From DASQBT01 sp035635075 (GTDB taxonomy: Bacteria; Pseudomonadota; Gammaproteobacteria; Burkholderiales; Thiobacillaceae), in NCBI GenBank assembly GCA_035635075.1, contig DASQBT010000127.1, positions 1 to 10,475 of the forward strand: 10,475 bases of DNA, given 5' to 3'. Positions within the stretch are counted from its first letter, which is position 1, and each line of letters starts with the position of its first letter. Below are positions 5,192-10,475 of this stretch, piece after piece. Made by a program: the position numbers and the translations under genes. The notes under the pieces were generated by a model. That model saw only the letters and a list, made by a program, of their open reading frames with translations. It had not been told where the DNA came from and did no database searches.

Positions 5192-5959
5192 TCAAATCGA
5201 CCGCCAGTCAAATCCGTCCTCCTGGCGGGCCACGCCGATCCACTCCTGTGCGCAATTGAGCGCCTGCGCCAGCGCCCTGCGGGCCAGGACCGGCGTATTG
5301 TTCTTCTTGGAAATATGCGCGGCCACCACATGTTTGAGCCGCGAACAATCCAGCTGCTTCAGCAAGGCAGCAGCCTGGGCATTCTCCAGATGCCCCAAAC
5401 GCCCGCCTACCCGCTGCTTGAGTCCCGCCGGATACGGTCCGTCGCGCAGCATCTGGCCGTCGTGATTGCACTCCAGCACCAAAGCCTCCGCTCCGCTCAA
5501 CATGGCCTCGATGTGCGGGGTGATGCAGCCGACATCCGTCAGCACCCCCAACCTGACCCCGCCGTCCGAGAACACGAACTGCACCGGTTCGCGCGCATCG
5601 TGCGGAACCGGGTAGGGGTGAATTTCCAGTTCCTCGACTGCAAAGCTGCCGTGGCTGTCGAAGACCCGAATCTCCGGCAGGCTGTCTTCCTGCGTCTCCC
5701 ACATGATGCGCGTGCCATGGGTGAGCCAGACCGGCAGTCCATGCTTGCGGGCAAAGCGCGCCACCCCGCCGATATGATCCGAATGCTCGTGGGTGACCGC
5801 GATGCCGGACAACTGTTCCGGCGCCAGCCCAAGGCGGGCGAGGCGCTGGCTGGTCTCGCTCAAGCCAAAACCGCAATCCAGCAGGACGCGCGTCCGTCCT
5901 GCTTCCACCACCAGCCCGTTGCCTTCACTGCCGCTGCCCAGGCTGGCGAAGCGGATCAT
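5192..5959 (-). CDS. MBL-fold metallohydrolase, YycJ/WalJ-like
   Basis: A 255-residue cytosolic protein with the metallo-beta-lactamase fold. It starts with SLGSGSEGNGLVVE, has the metal motif THEHSDH at 56-62 (His57, His59, Asp61, His62), His120 in VPHDA, Asp142 in LTDVG, the ECNHD segment at 163-167, GHLEN at 189-193 and AHISKKNN at 214-221. The last two motifs are characteristic of the YycJ/WalJ subgroup, suggested to be a 5'-3' exonuclease or nucleic-acid processing enzyme in Firmicutes; the substrate in proteobacteria is not known. ATG 5959 overlaps the bamC stop by 4 nt (ATGA), so it is translated in the dapA-bamC unit. All metal-binding positions appear intact. Confidence 0.9.
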   Translation of the reverse strand: MIRFASLGSGSEGNGLVVEAGRTRVLLDCGFGLSETSQRLARLGLAPEQLSGIAVTHEHSDHIGGVARFARKHGLPVWLTHGTRIMWETQEDSLPEIRVFDSHGSFAVEELEIHPYPVPHDAREPVQFVFSDGGVRLGVLTDVGCITPHIEAMLSGAEALVLECNHDGQMLRDGPYPAGLKQRVGGRLGHLENAQAAALLKQLDCSRLKHVVAAHISKKNNTPVLARRALAQALNCAQEWIGVARQEDGFDWRSI

Positions 5960-7077
5960 TTCAGCTCGTTGTGCAGCAGCTTGATGATGCGGTTCTGCGT
6001 CGCCGCATCGACGGTCTTGCCTTTTTCGGCCTCAACGGTCACGTGGCTCTTGTCGCCGGTTTCCGCAACCACAATTTGCAACTGGGGAGAAGTCTGATCC
6101 TTCTTGCTCTTCCAGAAAGCCAGCTTGGACATAAAGCCCTCGTCCTTCTTGCCCGCGTTGTCGATTTCCGGGTCGATGTAGCGCACATAATAAACTCCCT
6201 TGGTTCGGTCGCGGTCTTCCACTGCGAACCCGACCCGGTCCAGGGCCAGCCCGACCCGGCGCCAGGCCCGATCAAAGGCTTCATCAAGTTCCAGGCTGGC
6301 GGCATTCCCGTTCTTGACGATGCGCGCCCGCTCCTCCGTAGTCTGGTTGGCCAGCATGGTCTTGGCCTTGGCCTCGTCAACGCCAAAGCGGACCATCAGG
6401 CGGCGCAGCATCTCCGCCTCCAGGTCCGGATCTGACGGACGCGGCTGCCACTTGGTCTGATCCTTGCCCTCGGTGGTATAGATTTCCTCCATGCCGCGGT
6501 GGCTGATGTAGATCTCGGTGGTGCCGTTGGCGCCTTTCTCGATGCGGGTGCGGAACTTGTCGCGCACCGGGGTTGAGTACATGCCCTCGAAGACCTTGCC
6601 GATGGTCCGGCGTATCACGTCCTGCGGAATGTTGGCGCGGTTTTCCGCCCAGTCGGTTTCCATCACCCCCGTATCCTTGGATTCCAGGTCAATCACAAAA
6701 CCCAGTTCCTGCCAGAAATCCTTGATCACCGGCCACACCTGATCCGGTGACTCATTCACCACCAGCCAGCGCTGCGAACCTGCGCGCTCAATGCGCACCT
6801 TGTCCTGCTCGGGCAGCACGGCTTGTGCCTCCGCCGGCTGCTCCTTGCGTTCCTTGCTGTAGGCAGAATATGTCGCGGTGCTGCCTGCGGTGTCGGGCAC
6901 GGCATAACGGTTGTCGCCGCTTGGCGCAATCAGGTCAGGCGGGACTTCCAGGGTATTGGTGTCCCGGCTCTTGGCGGACTTGTAATCGACTCCTTTCGAT
7001 TCGAATATGCCTAGCGACCCACAACCGGAAAGCAAGAACAGACCAGCCAACATCAAGGGTAAAACGCGCACGCCCAT
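5956..7077 (-). CDS. bamC: Outer membrane protein assembly factor BamC (lipoprotein)
   Basis: 373 residues, slightly longer than E. coli BamC (344). The N-terminus is a lipoprotein signal with lipobox LLSGC and Cys19 as the modified residue; Gly at +2 predicts the outer membrane. Residues about 25-60 (YKSAKSRDTNTLEVPPDLIAP begins this stretch) correspond to the unstructured lasso that binds BamD. Two helix-grip domains follow at roughly 95-215 and 235-373, the second containing NAASLELDEAFDRAWRRVG. The protein is a non-catalytic part of the BAM complex that inserts beta-barrel proteins. ATG 7077 has a strong AAGGAG site that overlaps the dapA stop (TAAGGAG), leaving 6 nt between the genes. 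The dapA-bamC pair is conserved in beta- and gammaproteobacteria (formerly dapX/nlpB). Confidence 0.93.
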   Translation of the reverse strand: MGVRVLPLMLAGLFLLSGCGSLGIFESKGVDYKSAKSRDTNTLEVPPDLIAPSGDNRYAVPDTAGSTATYSAYSKERKEQPAEAQAVLPEQDKVRIERAGSQRWLVVNESPDQVWPVIKDFWQELGFVIDLESKDTGVMETDWAENRANIPQDVIRRTIGKVFEGMYSTPVRDKFRTRIEKGANGTTEIYISHRGMEEIYTTEGKDQTKWQPRPSDPDLEAEMLRRLMVRFGVDEAKAKTMLANQTTEERARIVKNGNAASLELDEAFDRAWRRVGLALDRVGFAVEDRDRTKGVYYVRYIDPEIDNAGKKDEGFMSKLAFWKSKKDQTSPQLQIVVAETGDKSHVTVEAEKGKTVDAATQNRIIKLLHNELK

Positions 7078-7083
7078 CTCTCC

Positions 7084-7971
7084 TTACATCAATCCGGCAT
7101 GTCTCATCGCGCTGCGCAGGGTGTCATGATGCGCCTCGGACAAGGGGGTCAAGGGCAAACGGATGCCCCCGGGAATTCTGCCCATTTCCGCCAGCGCCCA
7201 TTTGACCGGAATGGGGTTGGCCTCAACGAACAGCTTGATATGCAGCAAGAACAGTCTTGCATTGATCTCACGGGCAATCTCAAGGTTCCCCGCAAACGCG
7301 GCCTCACACATCTGGTGCATCAGTCCGGGCGCGACGTTGGCGGTCACGGATATCACGCCATGCCCGCCCAGCAGCAGACAGGCCAGGGCGGTCGCGTCGT
7401 CGCCGGTGTAGATGGCGAAGTCCTTCGGAGCACGGCGGATCAGGTCGGTATTGCGCTCGATGCTGCCGGTCGCATCTTTGGTGCCGACGATGTTGGGTAT
7501 CTGCGCCAGCCTCAGCGTGGTGTCATTGCTCATGTCCACCCCGGTGCGCCCCGGCACGTTGTACAGGATCGTCGGCAGGTCCACCGCCTCGGCGACGGCC
7601 TTGAAATGGCGGTACAGACCTTCCTGGGTCGGCTTGTTGTAGTAGGGCGTGACCGAGAGGGCCGCACTGGCGCCGGCCATCTTGGCGCAACTGCTCAGTT
7701 GGATCGCTTCGCCGGTGGAATTTGCGCCGGTCCCCGCAATCACCGGAATGCGCCCAGCCGCCTGCTCCACCGTCACGCGGATCAGTTCGCAATGTTCCTC
7801 CAGATCCACAGTCGGGGATTCGCCCGTGGTGCCCACCACCGTGATGGCGTCCGTGCCCTGCTCCACATGCCAGTCCACCAGCTTGCGCAGCGCCGCCAAA
7901 TCGAGGCTGCCGCCCTCGTGCATGGGGGTGACAATGGCGACCAGGCTTCCTTTGATCATGGTTGGATTCAT
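7084..7971 (-). CDS. dapA: 4-hydroxy-tetrahydrodipicolinate synthase DapA
   Basis: 295 residues, matching the family length. DapA condenses pyruvate with aspartate semialdehyde, the committed step to diaminopimelate and lysine, in the cytosol. Key residues are visible: Thr48-Thr49 in GTTGES, Tyr111 in TPYYNKP, Tyr137 in LYNVPGRTG, Arg142, and the Schiff-base Lys165 in VGTKDATG. GDDATAL and GGHGVISVTAN mark the end of the barrel. The start is ATG 7971, which has a weak TAGG four to five bases upstream; ATG 7959 (MIKGSLVAIVTPM) matches the common family start but lacks a ribosome binding site, so 291 residues is the alternative. It heads the dapA-bamC-MBL hydrolase unit. Confidence 0.96.
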   Translation of the reverse strand: MNPTMIKGSLVAIVTPMHEGGSLDLAALRKLVDWHVEQGTDAITVVGTTGESPTVDLEEHCELIRVTVEQAAGRIPVIAGTGANSTGEAIQLSSCAKMAGASAALSVTPYYNKPTQEGLYRHFKAVAEAVDLPTILYNVPGRTGVDMSNDTTLRLAQIPNIVGTKDATGSIERNTDLIRRAPKDFAIYTGDDATALACLLLGGHGVISVTANVAPGLMHQMCEAAFAGNLEIAREINARLFLLHIKLFVEANPIPVKWALAEMGRIPGGIRLPLTPLSEAHHDTLRSAMRHAGLM

Positions 7972-7976
7972 TCAAC

Positions 7977-8165
7977 CTAGAAACGGTAGCTGGACACGCC
8001 CGATGGTTCGTCTGGGCGGGTGGCTGGCGCGAAGCGACGCCGCCGCAGGCCGAGGCCTGCAAGGAGAAGCGACAAAGCCAGGCGCATGTCCAGGCGTGCC
8101 AGCGGATGTGTAGTGCGCCCACCGAACAGGTGATATTGGTCGAAGGCGATAAGACATGGCTCCAT
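7977..8165 (-). CDS. Possible small hydrophobic ORF just before dapA, unidentified
   Basis: A minus-strand frame of 62 codons from ATG 8165 (MEPCLIAFDQYHLFGG...) to TAG 7977-7979, five bases before the dapA ATG; the dapA ribosome binding site overlaps this stop. Codon choice (CTG, GCC, TTC, CGC, GAC) resembles real genes of the window. Near residues 30-46 it has one hydrophobic stretch followed by four arginines (ALSLLLAGLGLRRRR), which resembles the end of a PEP-CTERM tail, but no PEP motif precedes it and 18 residues follow. No ribosome binding site is obvious for ATG 8165 and I recognise no family. It could be a small membrane protein coupled to dapA, a decayed gene end, or chance. The remaining part of this spacer, 8166-8240, shows no gene. 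Confidence 0.25.
   Translation of the reverse strand: MEPCLIAFDQYHLFGGRTTHPLARLDMRLALSLLLAGLGLRRRRFAPATRPDEPSGVSSYRF
8045..8060. repeat. Perfect 16-bp inverted repeat in the fliR-dapA spacer
   Basis: GCAGGCC (8045-8051) and GGCCTGC (8054-8060) are exact inverted repeats separated by two bases. It lies in the 269 nt between the fliR stop and the dapA start. Neither strand shows a T tract after it, so an intrinsic terminator is not supported. It also lies inside the possible small ORF, where it encodes part of the AGLGL segment. Confidence 0.35.
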
Positions 8166-8240
8166 GTGGCGTCCCAAGATGATGATGAGCGGTCAACTGC
8201 CGTTTCCAGGTTCAGCCCGAAGGCGGGAAAAGCGTTGATT

Positions 8241-9002
8241 TTACTTGATGGCAGGGAATGCCGAAAGGAGGCCGGGCAGACGGTCCATTGCGCGGGCAAA
8301 CAGGTTGACCACTACCGGCACGCCCACCGCCAGGCTGCCCAATAGGGCCAGCGCACCGAGTGTCAGTCCCACCGACCAGGCGTCCACCCCTGGCACCAAT
8401 CGGGAGACCACGGCGAACACCCCCTGGGCCAGCAGCATCAACAGCAGCAGCGGCAGCACCAGCTGCAGGCCGGTCGAAAAGATCATGTTGCCCGCCTCGA
8501 GCAGGGCCCGCGCTCCCTGCCGCTCCGGTAACGCCGTCGCCGGCAAGACTGCGAGGCTATGCTGCAGCGCCTGCACCAGCAACAAATGGCCGTTGGCGGA
8601 AAAAAAGGCCAGGCCCGCAAGCCAGAATCCCAACTGCCGCAGGCTCGCGTCATCCGGTGCGTTTTCCGCCAGCCAGGGCTGGTATAGATTGCGCCCCGAA
8701 ACCTGGCCCAGCCAGCCCAGCGCCGCTTCCATGACGGCAAACAGGAGGCGCACCATGAGGCCCAGGCCTGCGCCCAGCAAGCCTTCCCACAACAACATCA
8801 CCAGCCCGGACCCGCTCAAAGGATCGGGCAGCGATCCCGCCCCGCCCCAGGGCATCAGCATCGCGGCCAGGCTGCCGGCCAGCAGCAAACGCAGGAACAG
8901 GGGCAGGCGCGACAGAAAAGGATCGACCAGGGTCCAGCCCAGAAGGCGGGCGGCGGCGTAATACCAGGCGAAGAGATCGGCTTGCGAAATTCCCTCGGTC
9001 AC
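8241..9002 (-). CDS. fliR: Flagellar biosynthetic protein FliR
   Basis: 253 residues from GTG 9002, whose start overlaps the fliQ stop (GTGA). GGAG eight bases upstream supports it; reading further upstream only runs into fliQ in another frame. The protein is an integral membrane component of the flagellar type III export gate, where one FliR sits with five FliP and four FliQ. Hydrophobic segments are seen at about 10-25, 30-60, 70-95, 125-150, 180-205 and 210-235, with ARLLGWTLVDPFLSRLP near the start and the conserved small-residue-rich C-terminal helices (TLGALALLGSLAVGVPVVV). It is the last gene of the fliOPQR block; the next gene on the strand is 269 nt away. Confidence 0.9.
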   Translation of the reverse strand: MTEGISQADLFAWYYAAARLLGWTLVDPFLSRLPLFLRLLLAGSLAAMLMPWGGAGSLPDPLSGSGLVMLLWEGLLGAGLGLMVRLLFAVMEAALGWLGQVSGRNLYQPWLAENAPDDASLRQLGFWLAGLAFFSANGHLLLVQALQHSLAVLPATALPERQGARALLEAGNMIFSTGLQLVLPLLLLMLLAQGVFAVVSRLVPGVDAWSVGLTLGALALLGSLAVGVPVVVNLFARAMDRLPGLLSAFPAIK

Positions 9003-9253
9003 TCGATCAGCTCCGGCCAGTCGCCGAAAGCGTGCTGGGCAAAGCTCACCACCCGGTCCCCCATCCACACCCCAAGAACAGCCAGCACCAGCAGCACCAC
9101 GATGAGCTTGGGCACGAATGACAGGGTGGGTTCAAGGATCTGGGTGGCGGCCTGGAACATGCTCATGAGCAGGGCGGTTACAAGCACCGCGGCGAGGATG
9201 GGCAGCGCAATCCAGACTGCGAGCCACAGCGCTTCGCGCAGCAGGTCTTCCAT
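8999..9253 (-). CDS. fliQ: Flagellar biosynthetic protein FliQ
   Basis: 84 residues, close to the usual 89. Two transmembrane helices are clear: about 10-35 (AVWIALPILAAVLVTALLMS) and 47-68 (FVPKLIVVLLVLAVLGVWMG), separated by the conserved loop SMFQAATQILEPTLSFVPK. FliQ lines the export pore with FliP and FliR. ATG 9253 overlaps the fliP stop by one base (TAATG) and GGGAG lies six bases upstream. The overlap with fliR at the other end is 4 nt. Confidence 0.95.
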   Translation of the reverse strand: MEDLLREALWLAVWIALPILAAVLVTALLMSMFQAATQILEPTLSFVPKLIVVLLVLAVLGVWMGDRVVSFAQHAFGDWPELIE

Positions 9254-9993
9254 TAGAAGCTCCCAATCAGGGAACCCGCCAACAAATGCCAGCCGTCGGC
9301 CATCACGAACAACAGCAGCTTGAGCGGCAGGGACACCAGTTGCGGCGGCACCATCACCATGCCCAGACTCATCAACACGCTGGCCACCACCAGATCAATC
9401 ACAAGGAAGGGCAGGACCACCATGAATGCGATCTGGAACGCAGTCTTCAGCTCGCTGATGAGAAAAGCTGGTGCCAGCGCGCGCAGCGGAACGGCATCCG
9501 GGTCCCTGACCTTGCCGGCCTTGTGATCGCTGGTGAACAGGGCCAGATCGTCGGCGCGGGTCTGGCGCACCATAAAGGACTTGAGCGGCAGCGCGGCCCT
9601 GTCGCCTGCCTCGGCGGCGCTGAGCTGGCCCAGCGTATAGGGCAGATAGGCATCCTGCTGGATCTTTTCCACGGTTGGATACATGACGAAATAGGTCAGC
9701 AGCAGCGCAAGGCCGGCGATGACCAGATTGGGCGGCGCATACTGGCTGCCCAATGCATGGCGCAACAAAAAGAACACCACCGCCATGCGCACGAAGGCGC
9801 TCATGGACAGCAGTAGCGCAGGCAGGAAAGGCACGACCAGCAGAAACGACAGGCTGGATGCGGGAAGGGTGAGATTGCCGGCGGACTGCGAAAACAGCGT
9901 CAGTCCGGGCTCGGCCGCATGGGCGGCAAAGGATACGCCCGAGATCAGTCCCAGTGCCGGGGCTGAATTGGCCAAGCCGGTAGGACGCCTCAC
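9253..9993 (-). CDS. fliP: Flagellar biosynthetic protein FliP
   Basis: 246 residues from GTG 9993, which overlaps the fliO stop (GTGA); the length equals that of E. coli FliP. The open frame continues far upstream but that part is out-of-frame fliO sequence. The N-terminus (RRPTGLANSAPALGLISG then VSFAAHA) is a cleavable signal peptide with likely cleavage after Ala26, as known for FliP. Conserved blocks follow: LLLSMSAFVRMAVVFFLLRH at about 60-79, APPNLVIAGLALLLTYFVM at 86-104, FMVRQTRADDLALF at 140-153, and APAFLISELKTAFQIAFMVV with LPFLVIDLVVASVLMSLGM at 174-212, then DGWHLLAGSL. It forms the pentameric core of the export gate. Confidence 0.95.
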   Translation of the reverse strand: MRRPTGLANSAPALGLISGVSFAAHAAEPGLTLFSQSAGNLTLPASSLSFLLVVPFLPALLLSMSAFVRMAVVFFLLRHALGSQYAPPNLVIAGLALLLTYFVMYPTVEKIQQDAYLPYTLGQLSAAEAGDRAALPLKSFMVRQTRADDLALFTSDHKAGKVRDPDAVPLRALAPAFLISELKTAFQIAFMVVLPFLVIDLVVASVLMSLGMVMVPPQLVSLPLKLLLFVMADGWHLLAGSLIGSF

Positions 9994-10394
9994 CCCTGCT
10001 TGCCCCCGTCTTGCGGCTTGCTCATAGTGTGGAGCGAGCGCACCTGTCCGCCGCCGACGCCCAGCACCAGCCAAGTGTTGTCCACCTCTACCACCACCAC
10101 GCGCTCGCGCGGGCCGACTGAAGTAGCGCCCACCACCTTGACCAAACCGGCCTGCGCGCCTCGCGGCATCCAACGGCGCACCAGCCAGGCCACCAGCACA
10201 AACCCGCCCAGAATCAGCAGCAGGGATGCGACGACGCCGAAATAGCCAGACGTCGAACTTGCATCTTCGGCCGCACGCGCAAGGTCGGGCAGCAGCAACA
10301 GCCACAATGATTGCAGCGCCACTGTCTCCCTCACCCCTGCCCTCCCCCTGGGCGAGGGTAAGCGGCCAGCGCGTTTGCGGCGAGGCTCAGCCAT
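9990..10394 (-). CDS. fliO: Flagellar biosynthesis protein FliO
   Basis: 134 residues from ATG 10394, which has a strong GGGGAG site and overlaps the preceding gene by 8 nt. FliO is a small single-pass membrane protein that stabilises FliP during gate assembly. A hydrophobic N-terminal segment (SLWLLLLPDLARA, about 30-42) precedes the main transmembrane helix GYFGVVASLLLILGGFVLVA (about 50-69) and the conserved cytosolic domain (VKVVGATSVGPRERVVVVEV, then NTWLVLGVGGGQVRSLH). The first 24 residues (PSPRGRAGVRET and neighbours) are encoded by a dispersed repeat, so an alternative start is GTG 10322, preceded by AGGGAG, which gives 110 residues beginning with VALQSLWLLLLP. The choice between the two starts is open. 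Confidence 0.85.
   Translation of the reverse strand: MAEPRRKRAGRLPSPRGRAGVRETVALQSLWLLLLPDLARAAEDASSTSGYFGVVASLLLILGGFVLVAWLVRRWMPRGAQAGLVKVVGATSVGPRERVVVVEVDNTWLVLGVGGGQVRSLHTMSKPQDGGKQG
10325..10358. repeat. Dispersed CTCACCCCTGCCCTCCCCC-type repeat inside the fliO 5' end
   Basis: The plus strand reads TCTCCCTCACCCCTGCCCTC followed by CCCCTGGGCGAGGG. This matches a very common proteobacterial intergenic element (CCCTCACCCC-GCCCTCTCCC-type, normally with a central hairpin). Here CCCTCG.CC/GG.CGAGGG pairing is partial. The element lies within the reading frame of fliO if ATG 10394 is used. A 12-base piece, CCTCACCCCTGC, is repeated at 9989-10000 on the fliO/fliP junction. Family assignment is from memory. 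Confidence 0.6.
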
Positions 10395-10475
10395 GTTTGC
10401 TCCCCCATTTTTCCAATGCCCATATTCTCAGCGCCTTGGCGCCCATGCCGCGCCAGTCAAGTTCGAGCCTGCCGT
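10387..10475 (-). CDS. C-terminal end of an unidentified gene upstream of fliO
   Basis: Minus-strand frame open from the window edge to TGA at 10387-10389, giving the last 28 residues: GRLELDWRGMGAKALRIWAL then EKWGSKHG. The other two minus frames hit stops within about 50 nt. The 8-nt overlap with the fliO ATG and the fliO ribosome binding site inside this frame show it is a translated neighbour. In most genomes fliN precedes fliO, but this tail does not look like a FliN C-terminus, so I leave it unnamed. Confidence 0.55.
   Translation of the reverse strand, partial: GRLELDWRGMGAKALRIWALEKWGSKHG

Noticed and set aside
8045..8060. Palindrome as a rho-independent terminator of the fliOPQR unit
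   Set aside because: No T tract follows on the minus strand and it lies about 180 nt after the fliR stop.
7523..8299. Minus-strand open frame crossing the start of dapA
   Set aside because: Its second half runs out of frame through dapA. The part in the fliR-dapA spacer has poorer codon choice than the alternative small frame and no recognisable domain.
9003..9068. Extension of fliR upstream to 9068
   Set aside because: The extra 22 residues are fliQ sequence in another frame; GTG 9002 has a ribosome binding site and couples to the fliQ stop.
9994..10305. Extension of fliP upstream to 10305
   Set aside because: This part is fliO read in another frame. The GTG at 9993 gives the normal family length and a proper signal peptide.

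Overview
The window looks like chromosomal DNA of a GC-rich, flagellated, Gram-negative betaproteobacterium, probably Nitrosomonadales-like. This rests on the dapA-bamC-metallo-beta-lactamase order, a BamC lipoprotein with a lipobox, a fliOPQR cluster, a PEP-CTERM sorting tail and Neisseriales/Nitrosomonadales-type dispersed repeats. The taxonomy is inferred from gene content, not from a marker gene.

Layout. The left edge (1-1010, + strand) carries the 3' end of msrB and a TTG-started flavin/NAD oxidoreductase of the OXNAD1-like type. Positions 1148-1765 (+) hold a compact type II toxin-antitoxin module: a RelE/HigB-like toxin followed by an overlapping XRE antitoxin, with a perfect palindrome at the presumed promoter. 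Positions 1878-2500 are a small gene graveyard, all readable on the minus strand. It contains a PEP-CTERM protein tail without a signal peptide, a frameshifted second copy of the 3' end of the neighbouring DUF3301 gene, the last 29 codons of a different XRE antitoxin, and two REP-like hairpins.

From 2530 to the right edge every recognisable gene is on the minus strand, in tightly packed groups. Read in the direction of transcription, these are an unidentified gene entering from the right edge, fliO-fliP-fliQ-fliR (each junction overlapping by 1-4 nt), a 238-nt spacer that may hold a small ORF, dapA-bamC-MBL hydrolase (6-nt gap, then a 4-nt overlap), a 105-nt spacer with a long inverted repeat, then rhlE-sirB1 (4-nt overlap) and DUF3301.

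Functional groups. FliO/P/Q/R form the membrane gate of the flagellar type III export apparatus. DapA makes the dihydrodipicolinate precursor of lysine and diaminopimelate. BamC belongs to the outer-membrane beta-barrel assembly complex. RhlE is a DEAD-box RNA helicase. MsrB repairs methionine-R-sulfoxide. I see no convincing new multi-gene system. The most unusual material is the decayed region at 1878-2500, the promoter/start architecture of the toxin-antitoxin module, and dispersed repeats that have shaped the 5' ends of coding regions (fliO and the false upstream extension of DUF3301).
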